A stretch of 64,000 bases of DNA from DATBJG01 sp963790545 (GCA_963790545.1 CAWBPA010000023.1:124001-188000), one strand, 5' to 3'. Counted from the first letter of the stretch, positions 1-10,044 are shown. Notes: generated from the sequence alone by a model not told the origin. Numbers and translations are program-made.

Positions 1-954
1 GACAACGACCCGAACGAAACGGTGTACTTCAACGAGCTGGTCGGTCCGATCTTTGGCTGGATCGACACGAAGGTGTACGACGCGACGAAAGACGAACAGA
101 AGGCCGGCGGCTGGTGTGGTCAGGTGCTGGACACCAACGGCGACGGGAAGATCACCAGGCCGTGGAACGTGGTGATCGATCCGGCCAGCTCGATCCTGTA
201 CGGCGGAGACACGACGGGAGGCGCGGCGGTCGCGGGACGCGACCAGGCCGTCGATCCGAAGCTGGATACGATGGCTGGCTACAACCTGTATGCCGTGATT
301 CCGAGCCCGGTCGACGATTCGGTTTGGGGCGTGAGCGAGGCCTATCCCGGGTATCTGGTCCGGCTCCAACGCGGCTCGAACCCGCCGTCATCCTGCAAGA
401 CGCAGATCTTCCGGGTGCCCGATCCGGGCTTCGATCCTCGCGGCGTGGACATCGACACCAACGGCATCGTCTGGACGGCGCTGGCCGGTAGCAGCCACCT
501 CGCCAGCTTTGATGTACGCAAGTGCAAGGACCTGAACGGCCCGGCGAAGATCGACGGCAGCCAGTGCAAGGAAGGGTGGACGCTCCACCGGACGTCCGGC
601 CCCAGGCTCCGGGGCACGGAAGTCCCGGCCGATTTTCACTATTTCAACTGGGTGGATCAGCACAACATCGCGGGCCTTGGTGCCAACGTCCCATTCGTCA
701 CCGGATCGAACTCCGATGCGCTCGTCGCGCTCGATCCGCGCAACAACCAGTGGATCACGCTGCGCGTGCCGTATCCGCTCGGGTTCTATTCGCGGGGTAT
801 GGACGGCCGCATCGACGATCCCAGCGTCGGCTGGAAGGGACGCGCGCTGTACGCCAACTACGGCACGCATTTCGTCTGGCACATCGAGGGCGGCAAGGGC
901 ACGAAAGGCAAGATCGTCAAGTTCCAGATCCGTCCGGATCCGCTGGCCCGATAG
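1..954 (+). CDS. Vgb-like (streptogramin-lyase-type) beta-propeller protein, 5' partial
   Basis: The reading frame is already open at base 1, so the N-terminus lies outside the window; about 317 codons are present and the frame ends at the TAG at 952-954. The protein has repeated blades with motifs such as GVDIDTNGIVWTAL and FVTGSNSDALVALDP, typical of Vgb-like seven-bladed propellers. Acidobacteria carry many such proteins, often annotated as hypothetical or carboxypeptidase-regulatory-like. A calcium-loop-like DTNGDGKI (about nt 130-153) resembles an EF-hand or dockerin loop. An extracytoplasmic location is inferred from family habit only, because no signal peptide can be seen in this fragment. 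No lyase activity is claimed. The following GH15 gene starts 24 bp downstream on the same strand. Confidence 0.7.
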   Translation, partial: DNDPNETVYFNELVGPIFGWIDTKVYDATKDEQKAGGWCGQVLDTNGDGKITRPWNVVIDPASSILYGGDTTGGAAVAGRDQAVDPKLDTMAGYNLYAVIPSPVDDSVWGVSEAYPGYLVRLQRGSNPPSSCKTQIFRVPDPGFDPRGVDIDTNGIVWTALAGSSHLASFDVRKCKDLNGPAKIDGSQCKEGWTLHRTSGPRLRGTEVPADFHYFNWVDQHNIAGLGANVPFVTGSNSDALVALDPRNNQWITLRVPYPLGFYSRGMDGRIDDPSVGWKGRALYANYGTHFVWHIEGGKGTKGKIVKFQIRPDPLAR

Positions 955-978
955 CCGTTGCGCGAGGTTCGCTGGGCG

Positions 979-2788
979 ATGGCATCGCGCATCGAAGACT
1001 ACGCGTTGATAGGGGACTGCGAAACAGCCGCCCTCGTTGGGCGCGACGGTTCGATCGACTGGCTCAGCTTTCCACGATTCGATTCTTCCGCGTGTTTCGC
1101 CGCTCTGCTGGGAACCCCCGATCATGGCCGTTGGCTCCTGGCACCCGCCTCCAGAATTCAAAGAGTCGAGCGTCGTTATCGTCCGGGAACACTGGTGCTC
1201 GAGACCGAGTACCAAACCGAAGCCGGGTCGGTGAGACTGATCGACTTCATGCCTCTCCGCACTCGGACGCCCGAGCTGATCAGGATCGTTGAGGGAATAC
1301 GCGGCCATGTTCCCATGGCTATGGATCTCGGGATCAGGTTCGACTACGGATCGGTCATCCCGTGGGTTCGGCGCTCGCAAGGGGGTATTCGGGCAACGGC
1401 AGGGCCGGAAACGCTGTATTGCCGTACTCCCGCACAGCTTTCCGGTCAGGACCTTCGGACGGTCGCAAATTTCACGGTCGCCGCCGGCGAGCGTGTGCCG
1501 TTCGAGCTAGCGTGGTCAGCCACGCACGAAAGCGAGCCCGAACCGACCGACGCGCAGCAGAGCCTTGAAGACACCGAACAATGGTGGATGGCGTGGTCAG
1601 GTCGCTGCACATTTCACGGCGAGTGGCATGACGCCGTCGTCCGCTCGTTCATCACGCTCAAGGCGCTGACCTACGCGTCCACCGGCGGGATCGTCGCCGC
1701 TGCGACTACCTCTCTCCCAGAGCTGATCGGGGGTGTTCGAAATTGGGATTACCGCTACTGTTGGCTGCGCGATGCCACGTTCACGCTCTACTCGCTCATG
1801 GTCGGCGGCTACACCGAGGAAGCGCGTGCCTGGAGAGAGTGGCTGGTAAACGCTGTAGCGGGAACGCCCTCGAGGTTGCAAATCATGTACGGCCTTGCTG
1901 GCGAACGGCGTCTCACGGAATTAGAGATTCCGTGGCTCCCAGGATACGAGGGTTCGTCTCCGGTCCGAATCGGAAACGCCGCCCATCAACAGCATCAACT
2001 CGACGTGTACGGCGAGGTGATGGATTCACTGCACCTGGCACGTCGGTCCGGACTGCCGCCGAGCGATTACGCGTGGCGAGTGCAGCGTGCGCTCATGGAT
2101 TTCCTCGAAACCGATTGGCAGAAGCCCGATGAGGGCATTTGGGAGGTGCGGGGGTCCCAACGCCAATTCACGCACTCCAAAGTCATGGCGTGGGTTGCGA
2201 TGGATCGCGCGGTCAAGAGTGTCGAAGAATTCGGGCTCGAGGGTGAGGCGCCCAAATGGCGGCGCCTGCGAACTCAGAATCCATGAGGAGGTCTGCCGCG
2301 AGGGTTTCGATCCGGCCGTGAACTCTTTCGTTCAGTCCTATGGGTCGAAGGAGCCGGATGCGAGCTTGCTGATGCTGCCGCTCGTTGGCTTCCTGCCGGC
2401 TACAGATCCGAGGATGCTGGGAACGGTGGACTACATTCAACGACGACTTGCTCGCAATGGTTTCATTGACCGTTATGTGCCCGCGCCCCACGTGGACGGA
2501 TTACCGGCAGGAGAAGGGGCATTCCTGCTCTGTACTTTCTGGCTTGCCGACAACTTTGCCCTCCAGGGCCGGTACGACGAAGCGAGGCAGATTTTCGAGC
2601 GGCTCCTCGACTTGCGCAATGACGTCGGGCTGCTGTCGGAGCAATACGATCCGGAAGCGCGGCGGCTGGTAGGGAACTTTCCTCAAGCGTTCTCGCATGT
2701 AGGCTTGATCAACACCGCGCGCAATCTGACGAGGCGCGGAGGGCCCGCTGAGGATCGACCAAATCCCACTGGTTCGCACACCGGTTGA
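979..2788 (+). CDS. Glycoside hydrolase family 15 (glucoamylase/trehalase-type), one-base frameshift
   Basis: The N-terminal part (MASRIEDYALIGDCETAALV...) and central part (GGVRNWDYRYCWLRDATFTL, GNAAHQQHQLDVYGEVMDSL, GIWEVRGSQRQFTHSK) are characteristic of bacterial GH15 enzymes, which hydrolyse alpha-glucosidic bonds of glucans or trehalose. The glutamate in GIWEVRG is the likely catalytic acid. The first frame stops at 2286. The rest of the domain (RIHEEVCREGFDPAVNSFVQ, LLSEQYDPEARRLVGNFPQA) continues without loss in the next frame to 2788, so one extra base lies near 2270-2283. The combined length of about 600 aa is normal for the family. I chose the ATG at 979 because the family begins with this conserved segment; an in-frame TTG at 958 is possible. 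A cytoplasmic location is likely, since no signal peptide is seen. Confidence 0.88.
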
Positions 2789-2800
2789 CGTTGAACTTCG

Positions 2801-3754
2801 TCAGTCCTCCTCGGGCGCACCACCTCCTGCCCGGGCCACATCCTCCTGTTTGATCCGCTCGACGTTGAACTTCTGCGCGCTGGCGATGATTTTGCCGAGC
2901 GCTTCGTCAAAGTCGAACGACGTGGCCTTTGAGAAACGCGTGTAGTTCACCCGCGCAACGACGAACGGCTTGAGATACGGACTCGTCAGGCCGCGTGCCT
3001 TCAGCTTCTCCACGGCGACACTGACGGCGTCATCCAGTTTCAGGATCGTCTTGCCTCGACGCTCGCGCTCCTTGATCGACTTTCGCACCGGCTCGTCGAG
3101 AAACTCGTCCACGCGCCGGAGGATCGACTGGTACGCGCCACCGCTGAAGCGCGGCCGCTCTTCGTAACAGATGCCGAGCGTGAGGAACGCCGGCTGCTCG
3201 ATCTCGAAGACGAACGCCGTTTCCGGCTCGTCGCCGCGCTCTTCCGTCAGGGCGCGCAACATTCGGATTGTCTCGAGCGATTTCTCGCGCAGGTTGTGCG
3301 CCTTCTCGGTGTTGAGGGCAAGGATCTTGAATGCAACGTCCGCGTCGGGTACGAGGAGTGCAACGATCGTGCGGACGCCGAGCTTCTTGAGCGCTTGCAA
3401 CCGATGGTTGCCGTTCGGCGTCCAGTACCGATCGTCGTGACGCACGGCCACGATCGGATCGAGGAAGCGGCCCAGAGTCTCCATGACACCCATCAGCCGC
3501 TTGACGTGCGCGTCCGAGGGATCGCGCTGGTACGGCGTCGGCTCCACCTTTTCGACCGGCAGCGCGGCGATGACGAGCGGCTTACCTCCGAGGGGATCGT
3601 TGTACCTTCCGATCACCGCGCCGCCGTCACGCTCGACGGCGGACGACAGGCGATCGAGCTCCGGCCCCGTTGCATCCTTAACTTCGGCCGTGGTCAGACC
3701 GCGCGACGAGGGAGCGACCTTCCTGCGGCGCACCGGCTTCTTGCGTGGCGGCAT
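2801..3754 (-). CDS. ParB/Srx-domain (ParB-like nuclease fold) protein
   Basis: This 317-aa protein starts with a basic, low-complexity tail (MPPRKKPVRRRKVAPSS), followed by a ParB N-terminal-type domain. The segment PVEKVEPTPYQRDPSDAHVK is followed by a glycine-arginine box, GNHRLQALKKLG (about residues 116-127), which matches the GxxRxxA signature of the ParB/sulfiredoxin fold. There is no HTH of chromosomal ParB and no parA neighbour. It is therefore more likely a stand-alone ParB-fold regulator or nucleotidase than a partition protein. The C-terminal half is charged and contains nothing I recognise. It converges with the GH15 gene (13-bp gap) and diverges from the DUF899 gene. The function is not assigned. 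Confidence 0.75.
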   Translation of the reverse strand: MPPRKKPVRRRKVAPSSRGLTTAEVKDATGPELDRLSSAVERDGGAVIGRYNDPLGGKPLVIAALPVEKVEPTPYQRDPSDAHVKRLMGVMETLGRFLDPIVAVRHDDRYWTPNGNHRLQALKKLGVRTIVALLVPDADVAFKILALNTEKAHNLREKSLETIRMLRALTEERGDEPETAFVFEIEQPAFLTLGICYEERPRFSGGAYQSILRRVDEFLDEPVRKSIKERERRGKTILKLDDAVSVAVEKLKARGLTSPYLKPFVVARVNYTRFSKATSFDFDEALGKIIASAQKFNVERIKQEDVARAGGGAPEED

Positions 3755-3841
3755 GCGCCGATCATACAGGGGCTGCCTACGTCTTGTTTTGATAGGCTCA
3801 TGATGCCCGGGGACGAGAAGGGGCTAGCAGAGGAGCCGAAC

Positions 3842-4531
3842 ATGAGTGACCTACGGTATCCGAACGAAAGCCGAAAGTATCGCGATGCGCGCGACTCATT
3901 GCTCAAAGACGAACAAGAGCTTGTCGACAAAGTGAGGTCTGTGGCAGAACGACGCCGCAACCTCCCTCCCGGCGGGCAACTAAAACAGGACTACGTCTTC
4001 CAGTGGGCCAACGATGGAAAAGTGGGGAAGAGTGTGAAATTCTCCGAGCTATTTGGAGACAAACACACGCTGCTGCTGTACTCATTCATGTACGGTCCGA
4101 ACTGGGACAATCCCTGTCCTTCTTGTACGTCGCTGGTTGATGGGTTCGACCGAACCTGGTATCAGGTCACTCGAGAGGCGGCGTTCGTCGCCATTGCCAA
4201 AGCCCCGGCCGAACGAATCAATGCGTGGGCCAAACAACGTGGATGGTCGCAGATTGGGCTGGTGTCCGGATCGGCGTCTCCCTATCAGGCGGACTACAAG
4301 TGCCAGGGAGCCTCTGATGATTTGCAATGGCCAGTGATGCATGTATTCAGGAGGCAGGACGGACAGATCTTTCATTTCTGGGGAACTGAATTGTCGTCGA
4401 ATCATCTCGACACGGTCTGGCCGTATTGGAATCTCATGGACTTTACGCCAGAGGGCCGGCCAGACATTCCCACTCCGCCACAACAGTTCAGGTCCGAATT
4501 CCTGGAAACACACTATCTGAACAAGAAGTAG
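3842..4531 (+). CDS. DUF899 family thioredoxin-fold-like protein
   Basis: The 229-aa protein carries the DUF899 pattern: an N-terminal helical part (YRDARDSLLKDEQELVDKVR), then DYVFQWANDG, and a CPSC motif in GPNWDNPCPSCTSLVDGF. It ends with FWGTELS and a DFTPEGR segment. DUF899 proteins have a thioredoxin-like fold and are predicted dithiol-disulfide proteins; the substrate is unknown. The ATG at 3842 is preferred because AGGAG sits six bases upstream; in-frame ATGs at 3800 and 3803 lack such a site. It is a single gene that converges with the antiporter gene 9 bp downstream. No signal peptide is visible, so it is probably cytoplasmic. Confidence 0.85.
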   Translation: MSDLRYPNESRKYRDARDSLLKDEQELVDKVRSVAERRRNLPPGGQLKQDYVFQWANDGKVGKSVKFSELFGDKHTLLLYSFMYGPNWDNPCPSCTSLVDGFDRTWYQVTREAAFVAIAKAPAERINAWAKQRGWSQIGLVSGSASPYQADYKCQGASDDLQWPVMHVFRRQDGQIFHFWGTELSSNHLDTVWPYWNLMDFTPEGRPDIPTPPQQFRSEFLETHYLNKK

Positions 4532-4540
4532 AGCCTTGAT

Positions 4541-6092
4541 TCACGAATCGTGCGGGCCGCCGGCCATTTCGAGCCAGTCGAGTTCTTCTTCTATCAGATG
4601 AAACGCATCGTCGCCGATCTCGTTGTTGGCACGCATGGCCAGAACAGCTCGCCGGGCTGCCGCGAGCGCTCCACGATGGATTTCGCTCTGTGGCGAAAGC
4701 GTGGGGTCGCCCGCGTCGGCGTTCGCTCGTTCGTATCCGAGATGGGCTGTGAACTCCTGGCGGACTGCGTCCGCGATCGGTGATCGGTCACTCGCGAAGC
4801 TCTCGAGCCCCGCTCGCAACGCGCGTTCACGAGCCGCACCGAGCTCGCTGCCGACAGGATCGTTGTCATGCAGATCGAGCGCGCGCAAGAGAGGCTTGAG
4901 CGTGAGTCCGTGGATCGCCAGCGTACCGACGACCACAGAGAACGCGGTCAGCACAATCAGGTCACGATACGGAAACGTTGACGGAAGCGCCATGGCTGCA
5001 GCGAGCGAGACAATGCCCCTCATCCCGGCCCACGAGATAATCAAACCGCTCCCGATGGTTGGCCTGAGCATCGGCCTTGGCGGATGGAAACCGAAGCGAC
5101 GGTCTCGCCACCTGATGACGGCATTGAAGGACATGTGCCAGGCGAGGCGCACGACGATCACCGTGAGCAGGATGGCGCCGGCGGCCGCGAAATATCGCTG
5201 ACGGTCGGCTGCTTCCAGGCTCTCGAGAATTGGCCGAATCTGCAGGCCGATGAAGATGAAGGCGAGGATGTTCAGCGCGAACACGACCGTCTCCCACACG
5301 GCATACGCCGGGATGCGTATCCGTGCGGAAATTCGCTCAGGCGCCGTCTGTGCCACGGTCATCGCGTAGCACACCATCGTTAACACCGGCGAGAGTCCAA
5401 CATGTTCGGCGAAAATCCACACGCCGAACGTGGTGACGAACTGCAGAATGATCGAGGTGGGCACGTGCTCCACCCGATCCATCACCTGCAATGTGAGCCA
5501 CCCGAGCATCGGGCCTACGATGACGCTGCCGGCAACCGCGAGCAGGAAGGCCGGGGCAACTTCGGCGATTGAGAAGCCACTCACTGCGACGGCGCCAACG
5601 GCGAGACGGTAAATCAGGAGTGCGCTGGCGTCATTCAGCAGGCTTTCGCCTTCGAGAATTGTCAGGATGCGATGAGGAGGTCGCAATTGCCGGAGCACGG
5701 CCGTCGCGGCCACGGCGTCGGGTGGAGCAACGACCGCGCCGAGCACAATCGCCGGTGCCCACGGCATGGTCGGAATGAGCGCGCGGGCGACGAGCGGCGA
5801 CGGCGGCGGTCGTGAATCCGACCGCGAATATGGTCAAACCCGCGACCGGCGCCCAATTGTCTCTGAGATCTCTGAGTGAGGCGTCGTACGCCGCGTCGAG
5901 CAGTATGGGTGCGACGAAGAGCGCCAGCGCCAGCTCAGGAGGGACGCTGAACGACGGCGCTCCTGGAACAAACGCGAGAAGAGCACCGCCCAGTGCCAGG
6001 AATACCGGATATGGCGCTCCGACACGGCGTGCCGCACCCGCCAGGAGCACGGCCGCGAGGAAAAGACCGAGTAGTTGTTCGAGTTCCCTCAT
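4541..6092 (-). CDS. CPA1-family Na+/H+ antiporter (NhaP-like), one-base frameshift
   Basis: The N-terminal part starts at the ATG at 6092 (MRELEQLLGLFLAAVLLAG) and runs through several membrane helices to GLTIFAVGFTTAAVAA. The frame then breaks near 5793-5803 by one extra base. It continues as VARALIPTMPWAPAIVLGAV in the next frame, ending at 4541. Diagnostic CPA1 features are the APPDAVAATAVLRQL segment and EGESLLNDASALLIYR, whose Asn-Asp pair is the ion-binding site of electroneutral antiporters. About 12 hydrophobic helices are predicted, followed by a cytoplasmic tail of about 100 aa. Total length is about 516 aa, which is normal. It exchanges Na+ (or K+) for H+ at the inner membrane; the preferred cation cannot be read from the sequence. 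Confidence 0.88.
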
Positions 6093-6174
6093 AGGGCCAG
6101 GACGTCCTCAGGGTAGCAGCCCGTTCGCCCATTTTTCCAATACACCAGCCCAGGCCTCCAGTACAGTTCCCGAC

Positions 6175-6960
6175 ATGAGCCTTCAGGACAAAGTTGCTGT
6201 CGTCACAGGAGCCACAAAAGGCGTTGGCCGAGGTATCGCACGCGAGCTCGGTCAACGAGGCGCCCGGGTCTTCATCACGGGCCGTTCAGCGCCAGACTAC
6301 GCACATCTCGACGAGCGAATCACGGCCATCCGCTGCGACCATCGACAGGACTCCCAGGTCGAGCACGCGTTCCAGCGAATTGTGCTCGAGGGCAAGACGA
6401 TCGACGTCTTAATCAATAATGTGTGGGGTGGCTACGAGCGCATGGTCGAAGACGGTCATTTCACGTGGCCCAAGCCCTTCTGGGATCAGCCGCTGTGGCG
6501 TTGGGACGCGATGTTCGGGGCGGGCGTTCGTGCGTACTACCAGGCCAGTCAGCTTGCTGCGCGCTCGATGATTGCCGAGCGTCGGGGACTGATCGTGAAC
6601 ATCTCCTTCTGGGCGGCGCAGAAATTTATCGGAAATGTCGCCTATGGCGTGTCGAAAGCTGCGACTGACAAGATGACGGCCGACATGGCGAGCGAGCTGA
6701 AGCCGTATGGCGTCGCCGTTGTGTCGCTGTACCCGGGACTCGTCCGGACGGAAAAGGTCATGGAAGCAGCTCAGTTTCTCGACTTGACCAACTCCGAATC
6801 CCCCGAGTTCATCGGGCGAGCCGTTGCCGGGCTCGCGACGGATCCTGATGTGCTTCGTCACACTGGAAAAGTTTTGGTGGCGGCTGCCCTTGCGAAGGAG
6901 TACGGCTTCACGGACGTGGACGGCAGGACTCCTCGTCCGTTGACGCTCGCCGATGTCTGA
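6175..6960 (+). CDS. Short-chain dehydrogenase/reductase (SDR)
   Basis: This 261-aa classical-type SDR starts at the ATG at 6175 (MSLQDKVAVVTGATKGVGRG). The nucleotide-binding glycine motif TGATKGVG is at about residues 11-18. NNVWGG replaces the usual NNAG, the catalytic serine region is NISFW, and the catalytic YGVSK lies near residue 157. The family carries out NAD(P)H-dependent oxidoreduction of a carbonyl or alcohol; the substrate is not predictable. An insertion after NNVWGG (FTWPKPFWDQPLWRWD) resembles DHRS1-like SDRs. The gene diverges from the antiporter, leaving about 80 bp for two promoters. An in-frame upstream extension exists but is antisense to the antiporter and not conserved. 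Confidence 0.88.
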   Translation: MSLQDKVAVVTGATKGVGRGIARELGQRGARVFITGRSAPDYAHLDERITAIRCDHRQDSQVEHAFQRIVLEGKTIDVLINNVWGGYERMVEDGHFTWPKPFWDQPLWRWDAMFGAGVRAYYQASQLAARSMIAERRGLIVNISFWAAQKFIGNVAYGVSKAATDKMTADMASELKPYGVAVVSLYPGLVRTEKVMEAAQFLDLTNSESPEFIGRAVAGLATDPDVLRHTGKVLVAAALAKEYGFTDVDGRTPRPLTLADV

Positions 6961-7037
6961 CACGTCCGAACGCGGGGTCCTGTATACGGAACACTCGGGT
7001 CTCCGAGTAGGGACCTGCCTGGGATCACTGTGGTCGT

Positions 7038-8004
7038 ATGAAACGCACCCACGCGGCCGCAACCGCCGCCGTGTCGCGCAAAACCCAGACGGCAGTTACG
7101 AGGTACTGGCTTGGCAGATCAGATCCCCTGCTGAACACGATTGTGCCCGGAGTAGGCGTCTCGTTGGTCATCAACTTTGGAGACGTGTGGGCCGCCGGCC
7201 GGTCCCTCGTCACCTCGGGGCTCGTGCCACGTGTGTAGTGTCGTCGGTCCGGTCACTCAGGCGCGAATCCTTCGAGTGGGACAATCAGTCCGCGCGATCG
7301 GGATGGGCGTTCAGCCGACGCTGACCGAGGACCTGTTCGGAGTCCCGGCGTCAGAGCTCGTTGACCGGATTGTGCCCCTCGAGGACCTGTGGACGCGCGA
7401 AGAGGTCGAGAGGCTGTTCGACGCACTCTCCTGCCTGGAAATCCGTCGTTGTCTGTCAGCGCTGAGAGACGAGCTGCTGAAGCGCATCGGACAACCGAAG
7501 GGCCGCGAAACAGTTGAACAGAAGGCGTCCGAGCTCATCACTCTACAATCCGGACGCGTCTCTGTTGAATACCTGGCAAGAAGTCACGGCCTGAGTCGCC
7601 GTGAGTTCTCTCGTCGATTCTGTGCCACCGCGGGGTTGCGACCGAAACTGTTCGCACGGATTACTCGCTTTCAGGCACTGGTTCACGCCCTGCTCTCAAC
7701 TGATGTCTCGCAGTGGGCGTCGATGTCTCCAGAGGTCGGTTACTACGATCAAGCGCACATGATTAATGAATTCCGTGCGTTTGCCGGTGCATCGCCGACG
7801 GTTTTCTTTACGCCGCAGGGCGACGACATCAATCCATTGATGGTTCAACGACGCGGTCGGCCCAGCGAATGGGTTTGGCCGCCGTCGGACGGTGCGGGTG
7901 GCAAGAGGTCCTCTCCCCACGTCTCCACACCCGGCGGCGAGCCCACGCGCTCGAGCAGGGCGACAACCGCCTCCAGTGACTTCCGGGCGTCGCCGATCGG
8001 GTAA
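7038..8004 (+). CDS. AraC-family transcriptional regulator, frameshifted
   Basis: The N-terminal sensor part (MKRTHAAATAAVSR... to VSLVINFGDVW) is in one frame and ends at a stop at 7236-7238. The rest (SVVGPVTQARILRVGQSVRA, then an AraC HTH with SVEYLARSHGLSRREFSRRF and the second helix pair ending GYYDQAHMINEFRAFAG) is in the next frame. One extra base near 7222-7240 explains this. The arrangement of N-terminal cupin-like domain and C-terminal double HTH matches AraC regulators with a DUF6597-type sensor. After the HTH (about nt 7815) the frame runs on for about 190 bases, antisense to the neighbouring guanylate-kinase-like gene. That tail looks non-native, so the true stop may have been lost. 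The target and ligand are unknown. Confidence 0.7.
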
Positions 8005-8513
8005 TAGAACGCTTCCCAATTGTCACTGTCTTCGCCGTCGTGATTCGGAATCACATACTGAAAACGCCACGCGTCGGTCAACTCGCGATAAGCGCTGCGC
8101 GCGCGCGTTTCGATATTCTCCAGATCGGCGAGCGACAGCTCGCCCTTCTGACGCCGAGCCCGACGGAGCAGCTTCCGCCGCATGACGTCCGTCACAAACT
8201 CCGAAAGCGAGATGTGTCGCTCGGGTGCCTTCAGATACCTGATCTCCTCCTGTGACAGCGGTGAGAGAAACATGCTGAGGCGGTCGACATGGGCCAGGAG
8301 GGGGTGCGCCTGGAGCAGCCGACCGACGAAGGGATTTCCTTCGAAGAATGCATCGTTTCGCCCGAGCAACTCCGTTACCTCCTCGAGGTCGAGCGCCTGC
8401 AGATCGCCGCGCACGTCGAGGACGGCATATCGCTGCTGCGATTTCAGGGCGTCGATGTGGCTCCGGGAGCGCCCACTCAGGATGACCAGACGTCCGGTCT
8501 GATTGGTGCCCAC
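7845..8513 (-). CDS. Guanylate-kinase-like protein lacking the P-loop region
   Basis: The 222-aa product aligns by eye with the guanylate kinase fold. SRSHIDALKSQQRYAVLDV corresponds to the lid segment SREEFEALI... of Gmk, EGNPFVGRLL to the following strand, and SLADLENIETRARSAYRELT to the C-terminal helix. It ends IPNHDGEDSDNWEAFYYPIG, a segment shared with acidobacterial guanylate-kinase-like proteins. The N-terminus reads RLVILSG and then jumps directly to the lid. The GxxGxGKS phosphate-binding loop and the GMP-binding region (about 45 residues) are therefore absent, and ATP binding in the usual way is unlikely. It starts 22 bp after the stop of the proton-channel gene upstream, so it is probably the last gene of the dab operon. 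Family recognition is my inference from pattern, not from a search. Confidence 0.55.
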   Translation of the reverse strand: MGTNQTGRLVILSGRSRSHIDALKSQQRYAVLDVRGDLQALDLEEVTELLGRNDAFFEGNPFVGRLLQAHPLLAHVDRLSMFLSPLSQEEIRYLKAPERHISLSEFVTDVMRRKLLRRARRQKGELSLADLENIETRARSAYRELTDAWRFQYVIPNHDGEDSDNWEAFYYPIGDARKSLEAVVALLERVGSPPGVETWGEDLLPPAPSDGGQTHSLGRPRR

Positions 8514-8535
8514 GTGGTCCCTCCGGTCTTGAAAT

Positions 8536-10044
8536 TCAACGATCTGCAGAATAGTGGATTCGCGATTCGAACGGACCGATCGGCGGCCCCATGAGAGCGC
8601 CCGGAATGTTCAAATTTGTCCCTTTGCTGAGCTTCTGCGTTCTCAGCATGCGGACCTGGCGCAGCCGCAGAATTTCGTCGCTGGCGGCAAAGCGTGAATC
8701 GACGAGTGGGCGGGGCGCGACGCCGAAGCCGACCAACGTGATCACGAGCGCGGCAAACGTCCACGCTTCCCGTCGCGTGAGCCCGAACTGCAGCCCCGAG
8801 TGGGCAAGCGGATCGGTGCGGCCGCAGAAGAGCGAAAAGTACATCCGAAGCACGGCAAGGCCGGTCAGCGCCGAGGCAATGACCACGGCAAATCCCATCA
8901 CCGGGAAGGTCTCGACGGCGCCATCCACCAGGAGTTCCTGGCCCACGAACCCGAGCGTCCCCGGGAAGCCCGTGCACGCGAGCCCCATCGAGAGGAAGCT
9001 GATCGCCAGCACGGGCATACGATCGTACCCTCCGTGGTAGGAGGACAGATTGAGCCGACCGCGGCGCGCCTCCAGGACGAGGACGCATCGGGCGAGTCCG
9101 GCAAACGCCAACCCGGCCGACAACCACACCAGCAACCCGCCCGCCAGCGCGCTCGCGCTCGTGCAGTCCAAGCCCGCCATCACCAGTGCAGACTGACTCA
9201 TGAAGAGGTACCCGCATGCCCGGCGCGCACTCGTCTGCACGAGCGCGAGCGCTGCTCCGTAGACGGCCGTCCCGAGCGCCAGGATGGCAATGGTCCGCAG
9301 CATCTCCGGCGAAGCGCGCGGCACAATCAGCACGACGGTCATGTACGCCCCCAACTGCGGGGCGCTGAACAGAATCGCGGGTCCCAGCCGGCCGTGGTCG
9401 AATACTTCTGGGACCCACGCGTGGAACGGCACGATTCCTTTGCGCACCAGCGCTGCGATGACGATCAACCACATCCCTGTCGTTTCGATCGCCGCGTGGT
9501 GCACGACGGGAGCGACGAGGAGCGCCACCCCGACACCAAAGAGCAGCGTCGAGAAGCCCAGATACGCGGCGGCGACGCGGCGCTGATATCGATGGGACGG
9601 GTCAGCCAGCGCGGCAAGAAAAGTCCAGACCGAGGCCATCGACAACATCAAGAGCACGACCGCGCTCTCCGTGAGAAACGATGCGAGTGTGATCAGCGTG
9701 GCAAGCGCCGTCCGGCGCAATCCGCCGCGATCGAGCGCCGCGCGGGGCGTCACCGCGACGGTGAGCAGCCACAAACCCGCCGCCAGGGGCAAGAGGACGG
9801 CGGAAAGCGTGTTAATGCGGATGATGGCTTCTCCCTCGGCCACCCAATTGAGCGCGGAGGTGTGGACCGAGAACGTGCGCAGATCCGGCGAGACCCCAAT
9901 CACGAGCGCTGCCTGCAGCATCAAGGCTGCCGACGCCACCGCCAGCCGCCGGAGATGTTCGACGTCAAGACGAAGAAAAGACGCGCCGATCACAAAAGTG
10001 GGCAGCGCCATAAGACAGGCGAGCCACAGCCGGGCGTCACTCAT
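8536..10044 (-). CDS. Proton-conducting membrane subunit (NuoM/NuoN/MrpD-like) of the dab operon
   Basis: The 502-aa polytopic protein has about 14 hydrophobic segments. Its antiporter-like core is recognisable by LVRKGIVPFHAWVPEVFDHG (conserved Lys in the broken helix and HAWxPE) and by CTGFPGTLGFVGQELL. These are hallmarks of complex I/Mrp antiporter subunits that move protons across the inner membrane. The start at 10044 (MSDARLWLACLM) overlaps the dabB stop by 8 bp, which indicates translational coupling; the alternative upstream start would overlap dabB further. The Dab system needs only DabA and one NuoL-like DabB, so this second channel is an extra component here. The C-terminal 50 aa after the last helix are charged and not conserved in the family as far as I can tell. 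Confidence 0.85.
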   Translation of the reverse strand: MSDARLWLACLMALPTFVIGASFLRLDVEHLRRLAVASAALMLQAALVIGVSPDLRTFSVHTSALNWVAEGEAIIRINTLSAVLLPLAAGLWLLTVAVTPRAALDRGGLRRTALATLITLASFLTESAVVLLMLSMASVWTFLAALADPSHRYQRRVAAAYLGFSTLLFGVGVALLVAPVVHHAAIETTGMWLIVIAALVRKGIVPFHAWVPEVFDHGRLGPAILFSAPQLGAYMTVVLIVPRASPEMLRTIAILALGTAVYGAALALVQTSARRACGYLFMSQSALVMAGLDCTSASALAGGLLVWLSAGLAFAGLARCVLVLEARRGRLNLSSYHGGYDRMPVLAISFLSMGLACTGFPGTLGFVGQELLVDGAVETFPVMGFAVVIASALTGLAVLRMYFSLFCGRTDPLAHSGLQFGLTRREAWTFAALVITLVGFGVAPRPLVDSRFAASDEILRLRQVRMLRTQKLSKGTNLNIPGALMGPPIGPFESRIHYSADR

